From: Cephalotus follicularis
Lineage: Eukaryota > Streptophyta > Magnoliopsida > Oxalidales > Cephalotaceae
NCBI GenBank assembly: GCA_001972305.1
Contig: BDDD01002852.1
Span: 62,001 to 126,000 of the forward strand
Reading direction: 5' to 3'
Length of the DNA: 64,000 nt
Part shown: in pieces, positions 1 to 11,406 of the stretch
Layout: every line of letters begins with the position of its first letter
Numbering within the stretch: the first letter of the stretch is position 1
Program-made: the position numbers and the translations under genes
Notes under the pieces: model-generated
Databases searched by the model: none
What the model was told of the DNA's origin: nothing
What the model saw: only the letters and a program-made list of their open reading frames with translations

Positions 1-805
1 ATTGCTCCTCTCTCCTTTCATTAGCGTCGGCCTCCAGAATCATTGCCCTCTCAGCAATATCTATAAAAGAAGTTAGCTGCAACATTAACAGTTTAGATCT
101 GATGTCAGGTCGAAGGCGTTTCAAAAACCTTCGGATCATTCGAGATTCACCCTCCACAAGATAAGGTGTATGTCATGCTAGCTCCACAAATCTAGTCTGG
201 TACTGAGCTACCGTCATATCCCCTTGACGTAACTCCATCAGCTCGGTCTCCCTCCGGTCATGTTCTATCTGTGGTACATAAGTTGCAAGGAACTCAGACT
301 GATTTCTGTCCCAAGTCCTGTCAAGTCCTCGAGTTTCCCACATTGCTTCAATCCTTTCCCACCAATAGGTAGCCTTGCCCCATAAGCGGTACACAGGAAA
401 GTTGAGTTTCTGCTCATCAGTACACTCCAAGGCAGCAAATATTTTCTCCAGGTCTCTAATCCACCGCTCTACCACAGTAGCATTCATCTCACCATTGAAT
501 ATTGGAGGATTCTGTCTCATGAACCGCTCCAAGTCTCTGCCAAATCCACCAGTATGACAAGCTTCAGGAGCCTGCTGATAGGCCCAGTTAGCCTCATACA
601 TCTATCGTATCTGCTCCATGTTCACCGAATTCGCTTGCATCTTCTGTTGGAAGAGTTCAACCATGTGGTATAAATTACTCATCTCTTCTTGCACTGGAGG
701 AATATTCACTCCTTCATTCGCCGGCAGATCATTTCCATGCACTGATGGTGCATTGACTCCTTCGTCGGCTCTACGCCTTCCCCTTCTGCCTCTTCATAGG
801 TCCAT
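1..805 (-). pseudogene. Ty3/gypsy gag remnant of element A
   Basis: This is the amino-terminal part of a Ty3/gypsy Gag, read right to left and leaving the window at position 1. The start is taken at 805-803 because the same methionine, followed by Asp-Leu, opens Gag of T1 at 8972. The retrotransposon Gag core is clear (FNGEMNATVVERWIRDLEKIF, then a WWERIEAMWE stretch and QGDMTVAQY), and it is close to T1 Gag (9326-9650). It is broken: codon 4 is TGA, a TAG lies just before the MYEAN segment (about 602-604), and a further TGA lies near 170-172 just after VELA. Most of these look like CGA or CAG codons hit by C-to-T change. In an intact element this protein would form the cytoplasmic virus-like particle. 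Primer site and 5' LTR follow immediately at 897-908 and 912. Confidence 0.9.
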
Positions 806-896
806 TCGGTCTCCAATATGGAATGACATAATCATTAGGAAACAATTCACTTAATTTCTGAGAAACTTATCCCAGCGATAGCTTATTTAAAAATAA

Positions 897-908
897 GCTC
901 TGATACCA
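897..908 (-). other. Primer binding site of element A
   Basis: The minus strand reads TGGTATCAGAGC, complementary to the 3' end of plant initiator methionine tRNA. It lies 3 bp inside the LTR end (GTGACA, then GCA). It fixes the orientation of A: the LTR at 912 and beyond is the 5' LTR and the internal region runs to the left. Confidence 0.9.
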
Positions 909-1051
909 TGCTGTCACCCCCGGTTTTCCATTCCATAAGACAAGCATATGTGGTGATATCAGATATAAGTAATAATCCAGCATTCAACAAATAAACAATC
1001 TTATTAAACCATAGCGGAAGCATTCCATTTTCCAGATTTATAAAATCATCC

Positions 1052-1073
1052 GCACGTAGCCCATACTACGTGC
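1052..1073 (-). other. Conserved LTR 3' hairpin (A copy)
   Basis: Perfect 8-bp stem GCACGTAG/CTACGTGC around a 6-nt loop (TATGGG in sense), about 140 bp from the LTR 3' end. Equivalent hairpins with the same loop but different, still paired stems are at 8692-8719, 15534-15561, 23184-23209, 39484-39503, 56897-56918 and 57205-57226. Confidence 0.7.
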
Positions 1074-2032
1074 TTATACAGTACCAACAATTATCCTTTT
1101 ACATACGGAAAAGTAATCAACAACAACGGAGTGTGAATGTTCAATACAATACAAAACATAATGAATAACAACCTTAACAAAATAGAAGCTCTTCAGAAGC
1201 TTTAGCAGCACCCCGAACGTCTTCACTTAATCTGAAATTGTAGGGGGTTAGCCGTTGTCCTCACTTGGCTAAGTAGGAAATAATGCATGATAATTGAATA
1301 TATAATTGTAAACATGCATGAAAGTTATTCTTAAATAAAACATATATATAAGTATTTCAATATATATACGCAATCATGCCAAGTGGCCAAAGACAATACA
1401 ATTCAAGAATACCGCACAAGGGTACAATCAATCAATACATCACATGTCGCTAACTCCTAGCACCAACTGTGCACCACCTAACTATCACTTTACACTCCGA
1501 AGATGATAATCAGGTCAATTCTGTAGGGAATTAGCAGGCAGGTAACAGTCAGGATCTGCATTGCAGATAAGTGTGGTGGAAGCTCTAGCCAACTCCTAGC
1601 ACCTAGGACCACCCCGTAGCCAGTGATGTCTCCTATCACTCGACTAACTGCAATAACATAGACAATAAATTCAATGACAATATTACATACATCTATAATA
1701 TGCAATATTGTGGTAGTTTTCATTTTTAGAAAACATAATAATTCATTCAGTGGTTCTCTTGGAGAACTAAACGATAACAATGCCTCTTATGAGAGGAAAA
1801 TAACAGTTTGTATAACAATAAGATTTTCTGTCTGAAATCCGTTTGTTGAAAACATTCTCAGTGTTTAAGCATTAAGTTGGTATGATCCTTGAAATTTATA
1901 TAAAACAGTAGTAACTACTTTAATAAACAGTAATGGCAGCAATACATAGACTGCTTAAAAGTATTAGTTCAGGGACATTCACAACCACAACTAATTCAAT
2001 CAATCAATTAAGCACTTCCACAATTTCTGTTC

Positions 2033-2190
2033 TAAAGCGTCGACAGTTACTATTTAAGTGTCGACGGTTGGAGATTAAGCGTTGACACTAGACACACTAT
2101 CAAGCGCAAAGTGTCGACATTCTAAGCCTTAAAGTGTGATGTTTACATACCAAAGTGTCAACTGTCTAAACCTAAGCGTCGGTGCTTCTG
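2033..2190 (-). promoter_or_regulatory. TCGA motif cluster in LTR A (downstream cluster)
   Basis: About six copies of a GCGTCGACG/GTGTCGACN type motif, some decayed, 15-35 bp apart with unrelated spacers. It lies inside the putative LTR intron, where T1 carries CAGTCGACTG motifs at 7411-7530. Function unknown. Confidence 0.6.
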
Positions 2191-2610
2191 GCGTTCTGGC
2201 GAATTTCTAGGAGCAACAACAAGCAGAGCATGCATAAAATTCATTGGAATCTCAGTCCAAATCAACATGCAATCAAATCTCAACCATCACTACACATTAT
2301 ACATGTTATATGTTCAAAAACATGTCAAAACCCCTACCTCAATCGCCATCCCGAAATCAAATTGAATTGATTTCTCTCTTTATGTCCAATGTTCTTCACA
2401 CCAACTCAATCTTCCAATTTGAAGAAATTAGCGTAAACAATTGCATTTTTACAGGTTTATACATTAATACCAGAAAGTTTATTTGTTATCTAATCATGGT
2501 AACAACTTATAACTTGAACCATAGCTTATCATTAGCTTCAAAATCCTCTTTTACAATTTATACCCATCCAATCTCTAATTCCAGGCTTACTCCATAATTG
2601 TTTGTTAACA

Positions 2611-2615
2611 ATGGA
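2611..2615. repeat. Target site duplication of D1 (left)
   Basis: ATGGA immediately before the LTR start TGTAATATCCCG. The matching copy is at 5920-5924. Confidence 0.9.
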
Positions 2616-5600
2616 TGTAATATCCCGGTTTTCCGTATAGATTTTTGGGCTTTTCGATATGTTTTGTGTGGGCTGCCGATTGTTTTTCGGTTTGTGGGCT
2701 GCCCATTTTTTTTTTTTGGTTTGTTTTGCTTTTGTCTTGGCTAAGCGGGTTTTAGTCTTAGCCAGTGGGTTTTGATTTTATGTCTATGATTTGATAAAAT
2801 AATTTTTGGCTTTTTTATTTTTGTGTTTAAACCCATTTTGAGCATTTTTGAATAAAAGAAAACCTAACCTTGTGTTAAGAAAAGTTTCTCTCCCACACAT
2901 CTCTCTCTCTCTCTCCCTCTCTCTCCCGGCCATCTCTCTATCTCTCCCGTTCTCTCTCCTCCTCTCACCTGCTGCCGTCACCGTCAGTGCCGCTATGGTA
3001 CCGGCGAAGACACCGGTCGAACCCCCGCAGCGCCCTGAGTCCACCGCACCCAACCCCTGCACTGGCCGACGTCTCCACCGGCTTGCGCGATGACTTCTCT
3101 TCTCGGACCTATTTGGCGTCGTTTCTCCCTCTCCGGTGATCTGCACGACAAGGCAACCACATATTCGGCATCCCGACGACGAGAGGAAGCGAACCCGACC
3201 GGCCTCGACCCCTGAAGACGTCGGAAAAGCAGATCGGCGACATGTCAACCAGCGGTCAAAGGCGTTCGTTCCGGCCAAACGCGGTGGTTTCATGGCAAAC
3301 GTGCCCCAGATATGGAATCAGTGGCCTCAAACGGTCCAGATCGGCTCTTTTTGGTGACTGACCGAAGACGCGTGATGGACACGCGCCGGCCAGCGGCGGC
3401 GGGTGAGCCCACGCGCCAGCGACCCTCCGGCGAGAAATTTTTTTGGAAAGTTTCCGACTCCGCTCTTCGCGTAGGTGTGATCCGCTCCAGTTCCGCGATG
3501 TGATTATGGCTCTGTGCGCTGTTTCGACGGCTTTCGGTAAACTCTGAACCCTACTCGGTTACATTCTGTTTTCGATTCAATTATGTATTTATGTAATCGT
3601 TTTACGATATTATGAGCTGAACTAGTACTATGATTTGAAATTGGATGAATTGGACTAATTGGATTTACCTTAGCGAATTCGAAAGTATGTTTAGATGAGA
3701 CTTCTGCGAATTGGACGTATTAAACGTATTGTTATGTTATATGGTCATGATTAGTGTACAATGACCCATGAGTTGAGGTTTGATTTTATTTCAAGTCTTT
3801 ATGAGAATGATTTTATTTCTGTTAGATGTTTGCAACAACCGAGGAGCGATCTAGAGTAGTCTCGATATATATTCTTGAGGTTGTTTTGGTGACTGCATGA
3901 GGTACGGATCTTCGTTTCTTTGATACCCTCCTAATGGTTTGTTAAAGAATGAATTTCAGTTTCATCGTTCGTTATTGTACGGATTTTTCGTTCCTTCATA
4001 CACTCCTACTGTTTTATAGTAAAAGAATAGTTTTACACTGTGGATGATGTACGGATTTTTCGTTCCTTCATACACTCCTACTGTTTTATAGTAAAAGAAT
4101 AGTTTTACACTGTGGATAACGTACGGATTTTCCGCTCTTTGGCTATCTGATATTATTGGTACTATCCCGTTCCACTTTTATGATTATGGTACGGATCTTC
4201 GTTTCTTTGATACCCTCCTAATGGTTTGTTAAAGAATGAATTTCAGTTTTATCGTTCGTTATTGTACGCATTTTTCGTTTCTTCATACACTCCTACTGTT
4301 TTATAGTAAAAGAATAGTTTTACACTGTGGATAACGTACGGATTTTCCGCTCTTTGGCTATCTGATATTATTGTACTATCCCGTTCCACTTTTATGATTA
4401 TGATACGGATCTTCGTTTCTTTGATACCCTCCTACTGGTTTGTTAAAGAATAAATTTCAGTTTTATCTTTCGTTATTGTACGGATTATCTTTGCTTTGGA
4501 TTTCTCTGCCAGTTTAATTGAAATAAAGTCGGTTATGTTTTCTATTGTACGGATTTCTATCGTTCCTTGGCTATCTGATGATCGAACTAAAATCAGTTTT
4601 ATTCTATGATCTCGTTTTATAAACTTGGTTATGTTTTAAAGTACGGATGCTTTCGTTCTTTGGCTATCTTTCTGATTTGATCGTAATAAATTCAGTTTAT
4701 GTTTTGGAAGTACGAATTTTATCGTTCTTGGGCTATCCAATTATTTGAAATAAACCCAATTTTATAAGTATGTTCCTTTGGATTTTATGAACTCTGTTAT
4801 GTTTCGTGTTTTGACACGTTCTGGAACTAAAATCGGTTTTGACATTTTTACGAAATTAAATGTTCTGACTTTATATATGCTCATTTATGATTTGTTTATG
4901 AAATGCTATGCGATCATCTCTTTTATGGTGAATTAAAATGAGTTGATTTCTGATTGTGAAAACGTTCGGATTTCTTCGTTTTGGGTCATTATCCTCCGAT
5001 TTTATTGAAATGAATTCATATATGTTTTCTGTATGGATTCTTTGTTTTGACTATTATGTTTCGATATGATTCAAATAAAATCCGTTTTATTACTTTGTGA
5101 ATATAATAAGTACTTTTGAAATCTTACTGCTTTTAAATTATCGTTTAACGTTTACTGCCTTGTTTTGTTCCGTAATCTGTTTGTTTTATACTATTCAGAA
5201 ACTGTTTTATTTTGTTCCGTAAACTGTTCTTTTCTGTTTCGTAGAGTGTTTCGTTTTGTAAAATGTTTTGTATCGTATCGTGTTTGTTTCAGTTACTGTA
5301 TCGAGCATGATATTGTTTTATTTCAGATACTGTTTCGTTTTGGTAAACTGATTTGTTTCGGATACAGTTTTGTTTCGTTCTGTTATGATTCATATATGAT
5401 ATGTTATGATTCGTAACTGTTCTATTTTGTTTCGTAACTGTTCTATTTTCATTCGTATCTGTTTTGATTCGTATTTATGTTGTTTCATAAACTGTTCGTA
5501 AACTGTTTTATGATTCTATATCCGTACTGAGTTTTGCTCAACCGTGTTTTTTTGTTTTCCATACGGCAGGTTTTCAGGGACAACAAGGGCAAGTGTGATG

Positions 5601-5919
5601 AGAGAGTTACCCTATGTCAGAGGATCACATAGGAGTTTGATCTGGTTATGTTCTTAGTAGTGTTATGGTCGTGTATAGGCCAGTTATCTAAACAGTTTTG
5701 TGGTTTTTAGATTATGACATTTTGGTTTATGATAAAGTTTTCAGATTATGTTTCAGATTCAGTTTATGTTTCATGATGATACATGTTTTCAGACTTTTAG
5801 AACCACCACGTATTGATGATGATCAAGATTAAGATCTTTGATATGTTTTTAGTTCAGTTTTGTGTGACACACCGATCCCGAATCGGGATTGATCCCGGTT
5901 CCGAATCGGGGGTGTTACA
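2616..5919 (+). mobile_element. Solo LTR D1 (Ty3-like, 3.3 kb)
   Basis: A single LTR with canonical ends (TGTAATATCCCG ... GGGGGTGTTACA) and a perfect 5-bp duplication ATGGA on both sides, with no internal region: a product of LTR-LTR recombination. At 3304 bp it is very long. It holds a TC-rich stretch and GC-rich leader-like DNA (2895-3500), a GTAAAC donor-like site (about 3538), a tandem array of about 72-bp units (3902-4760), a T-rich stretch (5160-5530) and CCCGAATCGGG-type short inverted repeats at its 3' end. The same family recurs as D2 (41196-46340). ORFs inside it (for example 2784-3293 minus) have no recognisable domain and are not called genes. Confidence 0.93.
3902..4760 (+). repeat. 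Degenerate tandem array, about 72-bp unit, in D1
   Basis: About 12 units, each opening with GTACGGAT and a TTCGTT-like stretch, at 3902, 3977, 4049, 4121, 4189, 4264, 4336, about 4404, 4478 and so on. Units come in types, and the type order at 3902-4188 repeats at 4189-4403 with one unit fewer, a higher-order pattern. The relatives at 45180-45970 in D2 show the same array on the other strand. Confidence 0.85.
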
Positions 5920-5924
5920 ATGGA
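5920..5924. repeat. Target site duplication of D1 (right)
   Basis: ATGGA directly after the LTR end GGTGTTACA, identical to 2611-2615. Confidence 0.9.
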
Positions 5925-6094
5925 TATGTATAGCTAATATCAATATGCTACCGCACTAACAACCTTAACTATATCAAGGAAACCCGGATTAGTAACTTAC
6001 CAACTTCCCAGGTGTTGTTCCAAGTTCAATTCTTTTTCAACTTCAAGCTCCTTCAACAAGAAATCTCAGCCACTGTCCAATTGTTCTTCCTATT
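5925..6094 (-). mobile_element. Element A 5' LTR, piece 2
   Basis: Short continuation of LTR A between the D1 and T1 insertions. In sense it carries a GGTAAGT donor-like site (GT at 6000-5999), equivalent to GGTAAGT at 6743 and 13588 in T1. The LTR resumes at 15707. Confidence 0.75.
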
Positions 6095-6256
6095 ACTCAT
6101 AACCGCAAATTTAATTCATGTACATTATAATATTGATTAATAAAATGTGCACTCATTTGAATTTAATGTTGCATTATTATAATTTCGGTGATTGGCAATT
6201 GCTTGGGATGAAAAGATGTACAATTGGTGAAGTATCAAACTCAAGAAACCCTAAAA

Positions 6257-6348
6257 CAGCCATCGATAGCCGACTGTCACAGGGGACCAATCCACTGTCT
6301 GAGGCGTGAGTGGATAGTCGACTGACCAATGCATCCACTCGACTGGAT
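6257..6348 (+). promoter_or_regulatory. TCGA motif cluster, T1 5' LTR upstream
   Basis: Copies of CAGYCGACTG and decayed relatives roughly 260-350 bp upstream of the TATA-like box. The 3' LTR copy (13102-13192) is better preserved and has five RYCGAC matches; here at least two motifs are mutated. Confidence 0.65.
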
Positions 6349-6608
6349 CGGTACAGAACAGGTGTCTATGCATGCTTGTTAGACTAAACCAAGGGGGCAT
6401 TGCGTGGGTGACAGGTGTTGAGCGAGGTCACCACCTTCCAGGGCATGCAAAAAGGCATGCTTGCATGTCCTCTATCCTCTCTGCAAATTGTAGACCTGTA
6501 ACCTGCAAAAACAAAAGAGAGAAAGGTGAGAATGAAGAGTGCATGTGAGAGAGAGAAGGAAATGAGAGAATGAGTAATGGTGCCTGGCAAATTCTAAAGC
6601 TCTAGACC

Positions 6609-6615
6609 TTTATAT
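6609..6615 (+). promoter_or_regulatory. TATA-like box of T1 5' LTR
   Basis: CCTTTATATCAG. The same context occurs at 13454-13460 (3' LTR) and on the minus strand of LTR A near 15738-15752. Placing the promoter here is inference from composition and from the downstream GGTAAGT. Confidence 0.5.
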
Positions 6616-7410
6616 CAGTTGTCCAGGAGCTGAATGTGGGTTAGAAAACGTTGGGAGAAGAGGAAATTGCTGGAGATTATTGAGAGCTTGCATTGGAAGG
6701 GTTAGAGAGCACAAAGAAGGAGGATTGAAGCTTTGGACTCTTGGTAAGTTTCTAAATTCGAACTTACTGCTGCCATGATATGATAATGTAACTAGCTGGA
6801 ATGTTGAATACCTTATGTCAAACATGGTTAAGGTTAACAACTTTAGAATTTATTTAAAATGGTAAGGGAAAGAAGTAAGAAATGGATATGAATCTTAGAG
6901 AGTTTTAATAACTCTAATTTGGATAATTGTAATTGTTGGTTAGTTGTATTGTGCCTATTGATTCTCTTAAGTGTATATATGCGTCCTCTGTCAACACATT
7001 CAAGATCAAAGGATCCGAAATTGAATAATAGTTGACATAGAGTTCAAAGGAAGTTGTAAAATGGAAGCTTGAGACTTAAGGGATTGATAATAGGCTTTTG
7101 TTAGAACATCTATTGTAGCCGGATAATAGTTAAACCTACTGGTACTAATGCATGTGTTCATAAACATGCATACATAGATTGTTTCTACTGGATTGAAAGA
7201 TTGTTGGTGGAAAAGACTTTGGAAACTCAAAGAGAAAGATCATTGCAATTGACCTTTGGATAGCGATTTAAGGTAGGGGTAACGATATTTTTTGGAAGAT
7301 ATGATCATGCATATCATGTATGTTATTTTTCTGCATTGCTGCATGCTTTGATTGTATTGAATTTGGATTGTGAAATATACAAACTGCTACTGCCTGCATT
7401 TTCTGGGCAA

Positions 7411-7530
7411 AAGCAGTTGGCTGTTCTTCATGGCAGTCGACTACTCAACCCTATCCAGTCGACTGCTAAGGCAAAGCAGTCGACTACTCAACCAAAGCAG
7501 CCGACTATTCTTGAAGGCAGCCGACTGTCC
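7411..7530 (+). promoter_or_regulatory. TCGA motif cluster, T1 5' LTR downstream
   Basis: Five intact GTCGAC/GCCGAC motifs within about 100 bp (CAGTCGACTA, CAGTCGACTG, CAGTCGACTA, CAGCCGACTA, CAGCCGACTG) plus one decayed copy. They sit between the donor-like and acceptor-like sites. Confidence 0.65.
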
Positions 7531-8691
7531 TGTATAAAATTTGCTAATATAGGTCTGTTTGGACCTCAATTTTGAATGTAATCAACTTGGCCTCCATTTG
7601 GATAACTAGAACAGTTAATCCTGGCCTCATATACAGTTACATTCCAAAACTAAACAATGTACGCACTCCTTGTGAGAGTTGCATATGAATTGACTATGTA
7701 ATGCTATTCCTTGTGAATCCTTGCATTGCTACTGATTTGTGATATTGTTTCTGTATATGCTACCTTACATTAGTATATACTGTTTTGGTGCTATTCAACA
7801 TCATTTCTACTTATATTGCAATGATCGAACCAACTATGGGCTATGTACCCAAATTATGATATCAACTATCATTTTCAAATGAAAACCTATAGTTTAAAAG
7901 AAATTATTGATTTTCCTCCTATGTGAGGTACCATCTGTTTTGTTCTCCAAAGCGAGGAGCATTATTGTATTGAAATCGTTTTCCTCAGAAGAGATGAACG
8001 ATAAATGACTTGTTAAATGTTTCAAAAGAAAACCACTTTTATATTGCATATTGCTGACATATGTAATATTATTATTAAATACTTGTATTGATTGTGCTTG
8101 TTGCCGGTGGTCGAGTGATGGCTGTGGTCATCGACTACGGTAGGGATCTTGGGTGCCAGGAGTTGGCCAAGAGATCTCCTAAACTTATCTGCATTGCAGA
8201 TCTTAATTGTTAAACTACCCGCCAACGCCGGTAGTAAATGTTACCTGTTCTATCATCCTCGGAGCACAGGAGATAGTTAGGTAGTGCACAGTCGGAGCTA
8301 GGAGATAGCGGCATGTGACACCCAATTGATGGATGAATTGTTTGTACCCTTGTGCGGTATTCTTGCATATGTATTGTTTATGGCCACTTGTCATGATTGC
8401 TTATATATTGGCTCATTTAAATGTTATTTTGATATAAACTGTCATACATGTTGCATTCATATATTTCTCAGCATGCATTATCTTCCTACTTAGCCAAGTG
8501 AGGACAATGGCTAACCCCTACAATTTCAGATTAAGCGAAGATGATCGGAGTTCACTGCTGAAGCTTGGAGAGCTTTCGTTTTCATCTTAAGGTTGTTATT
8601 TCCCTTATGAAGTTGTATTGTATAGTATTGAACGGATCACACTCCATGTACTGTTGTATTTCCTTATGTATGGATAATTATTTAACTTGTT

Positions 8692-8719
8692 TCCGCACGT
8701 AGTATGGGATGCGTGCGGA
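8692..8719 (+). other. Conserved LTR 3' hairpin (T1 5' LTR)
   Basis: 8-bp stem TCCGCACG/CGTGCGGA with 12-nt loop TAGTATGGGATG. In the 3' LTR (15534-15561) the second pair is T-A instead of C-G, a compensatory change between the two LTRs of one element. Confidence 0.75.
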
Positions 8720-8867
8720 CAGCTTGTGTTTATATTCTGGCTTAATAACTGCTTCCGCAAATTGTTTATGAATTGTTAAATGAATGCTGGAATATATTTA
8801 ATCACTGATATCACCATATATGCTTGTCTTAACGTAAACGTAAATGAAATTACGGGGTGTGACAACA

Positions 8868-8879
8868 TGGTATCAGAGC
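8868..8879 (+). other. Primer binding site of T1
   Basis: TGGTATCAGAGC, initiator-Met tRNA type, 3 bp after the LTR end GTGTGACA. Confidence 0.92.
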
Positions 8880-8971
8880 ATATTCCATATATGCTAAGCT
8901 GGGATAAGTTTCTCGAAAAATTTGGGTGAATTGTTTCCTAATGATTTTTGTCATTCCATATAGGAAACAAA

Positions 8972-11406
8972 ATGGACCTACGAAGGGGAAGAAGGGGAAG
9001 GCGTAGAGCCGAGGAGGGAATCAATGCTTCGCCAGTACCTGAAAATGTTCCGCCAATGAATGAAGGAGTGAATGTTCCTCCAGCGCATGATGAGAGGAGT
9101 AATTTTGACCACCTGACTGATCTTTTCCGACAGCAGATGCAAGCAAATGCAGCGAACATGGAACAGATCCAACAAATGTATGAGGCTAACCGGGCATATC
9201 AGCAAGCACCTGATGCTTGTCATGCTGGTGGTTTTGGCAGAGATTTGGAGCGGTTCATGAGATAGAATCCTCAGACTTTCAATGGTGAACTGAATGCTAC
9301 TGTTGTCGAGCGGTGGATAAGAGACTTGGAGAAGATATTTGCTATTCTGGAATGCACTGATGACCAGAAGCTCAATTTTGCTGTGTACCGCTTGTGGGGC
9401 GAGGCAACTTTCTGGTGGGAAAGGACTGAAGCAAAATGGGAAGCCCGAGGACTTGATCGGAGTTGGGACAGATTCCAGTCCGAGTTTCTTGATGCTTATG
9501 TGCCACAGATTGAGCGTGATCGATGGGAGACAGAGTTGATGGAGTTACGTCAAGGAGATATGACGGTAGCTCAGTACCATACCAGATTTGTGGAGCTGGC
9601 TAGACACACACCTTATCTTGTGGAGGGTGAGTCACGGATGATCCGGAGGTTCCTGAAAGGCCTTCGACCTGACATCAGATCTAAACTATTGATGTTGCAG
9701 TTGACATCGTTTGTTGAAGTTGCTGAGAGAGCGATGATTTTGGAAGCCGATGCTAATGAGAGAAGGGCAGAACGGACTCGTACTAATCAATCGAGGGCCA
9801 TACAGTCACAGGGGCAGGGAAGCAATAATCCTGCTAAGTCAACCATATCTGACAACAGAGGTCAAGGAGGTTCTCGACGCACACGATCAAGGACTCTGGG
9901 CCAAAACAGTCAACAGAATACTGGTGGATGTGCTTTTTCCGGTCGTCAGAACCATGATGAGACCGATTGCTGGAAGAAGTTGGGGAAATTCTTGAGGTGT
10001 GGCTCGCAGGATCACATAATGAACAGTTGTCCAAAGATGAGGGATCAAGCACGCGACCAACAGGGAAGTGCTGGTGCTAGTGCTAGTGTTGCGGCGGCTC
10101 AACCGCGGAGAGACACCGGAAAGGGGATTGTAAAAGGTAGGGTCTACACCTTATCTAAAGATGATGTGCCAGAATCTACTACTATTATGGGAGGTACTAT
10201 CTGCATATCTGGCATATTAGCTCATGTATTGATTGACCCTGGTGCGACGCATTCATTCATTGCATCTGAATTTGCTCGCAATTTACATGGCATTATTTCT
10301 AGACTACCTTATGTGTTGGAGGTGAGTACTCCTGCGGGTACTTGTCTTCTATCTGATACTGTTCTGGAAAATTGTGAGATCGTGATAGCTGGGATCGAAT
10401 TATCCGCTGACCTGATAGTGTTACCTATCCGGGATTTTGATGTAATCTTGGGGATGGACTGGCTGTATGCTCATCATGCTTGTGTTGATTGTTACAACAA
10501 GATGATGACATTTTACCTACAATATGGGACTGAGTGCAAGTTTATCGGGGAGAAGAATGTTACTGCTCCAATCATTTCATATACTCGAGCACAGAAGTAC
10601 CTCAAGCAAGGATGCGAAGGCTATTTGGCGTATGTGATTGATCATACGAAATGTACACCCAGTATTGAACAAGTGCCTGTTGTATGTGAATTTTCTGATG
10701 TATTTCCAGATGAACTCACTTCGTTGCCACCGGAGAGGGATATAGAGTTCAGTATTGAATTGTTACCTAGGACTGCTCCTATATCCAGAGCACCGTACTG
10801 AATGGCTCCTGCCGAATTGAAGGAGTTGAAAGTTAAATTACAGGATTATCTGGACAAGGGATTTATCAGACCGAGTGTGTCACCATGGGGAGCACTGGTT
10901 CTGTTTGTGAAAAAGAAGGATGGATCGATGCGGCTATGCATTGATTACAGGCTGCTGAATCAGGTGACGGTAAAGAACAAGTATCCTCTGCCACATATTG
11001 AGGAATTATTTGATCAATTGCAAGGCTCAACTGTGTTCTCCAAGCTTGACCTAAGAACAAGCTATCATCAGTTGAGGATCCGAGAAGGTGATGTGGAGAA
11101 GACTGCATTTCGAACCAGATATGGGCACTACGAGTTTCTGATACTGTCGTTTGGTTTGACGCATGCTCCTGCAGCCTTTATATGTCTGATGAACAGAGTG
11201 TTCCAACCTTATCTGGACCAGTTTGTCGTTATATTCCTAGATGACATCCTGATCTACTCAAAGAGCATTGAGGAACACATGCAGCATTTGAGAATTGTAC
11301 GGCAGACACTACGGAAGGAACAGCTGTATGCCAAATTCAGCAAGTGCGAGTTTTGGCTGGATCATGTGACGTTCCTAGGTCACATTGTGTCGAGTGAAGG
11401 ATTGTC
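8972..11406 (+). pseudogene. T1 gag-pol: Gag, protease, RT (broken)
   Basis: One reading frame encodes Gag, protease and the first part of reverse transcriptase, with in-frame TAG at 9263-9265 and TGA at 10799-10801. The start at 8972 (MDLRRGRRG) follows the primer site by about 90 bp. The Gag core spans about 9270-9650. Two CCHC-type knuckles follow: CAFSGRQNHDETDC (about 9926-9970) keeps C, H and C, while the next (RCGSQDHIMNSC) has lost its first Cys. The aspartic protease active site is LIDPGATHSF (about 10227-10260). RT starts near 10780 with [21 protein letters not shown] and the catalytic FLDDILIYS (about 11235-11265), and runs into the assembly gap. The protein would process particles and copy RNA in the cytoplasm; as it stands it cannot be made whole. 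Confidence 0.92.

Larger units (their letters stand above)
912..2615 (-). mobile_element. Element A 5' LTR, piece 1 (3' end of LTR)
   Basis: Minus-strand LTR that begins TGTCACCCCC on the plus strand and is a diverged relative of the T1 LTRs. Shared landmarks in sense order are a GTAGGG donor-like site (2336-2337), a second TCGA motif cluster (2033-2190), two GGAGT-loop mini hairpins (about 1454 and 1585), the acceptor-like ACAATTTCAG (about 1232-1242) and the conserved 3' hairpin (1052-1073). The LTR is interrupted at 2615 by D1 and resumes at 5920. Confidence 0.85.
6095..8864 (+). repeat. T1 5' LTR
   Basis: Aligns end to end with 12940-15706. In order it has an upstream TCGA cluster (6257-6348), a TATA-like box (6609-6615), donor-like sites GGTAAGT (GT at 6744) and AAGGTAGGG (GT at 7273), a second TCGA cluster (7411-7530), two GGAGW hairpins (8155-8167 and 8297-8309), the acceptor-like CAATTTCAG ending at 8529, the conserved hairpin (8692-8719) and the end GTGTGACA. 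Confidence 0.9.

Noticed and set aside
2784-3503. Possible host gene in the GC-rich stretch (169-codon minus ORF, 81- and 73-codon plus ORFs)
   Set aside because: It lies wholly inside solo LTR D1 (TSD on both sides); overlapping ORFs in several frames and no domain.
8868-8879. tRNA gene signals at TGGTATCAGAGC sites
   Set aside because: Only the 3' end complement of tRNA-Met is present; these are primer binding sites next to LTR ends.
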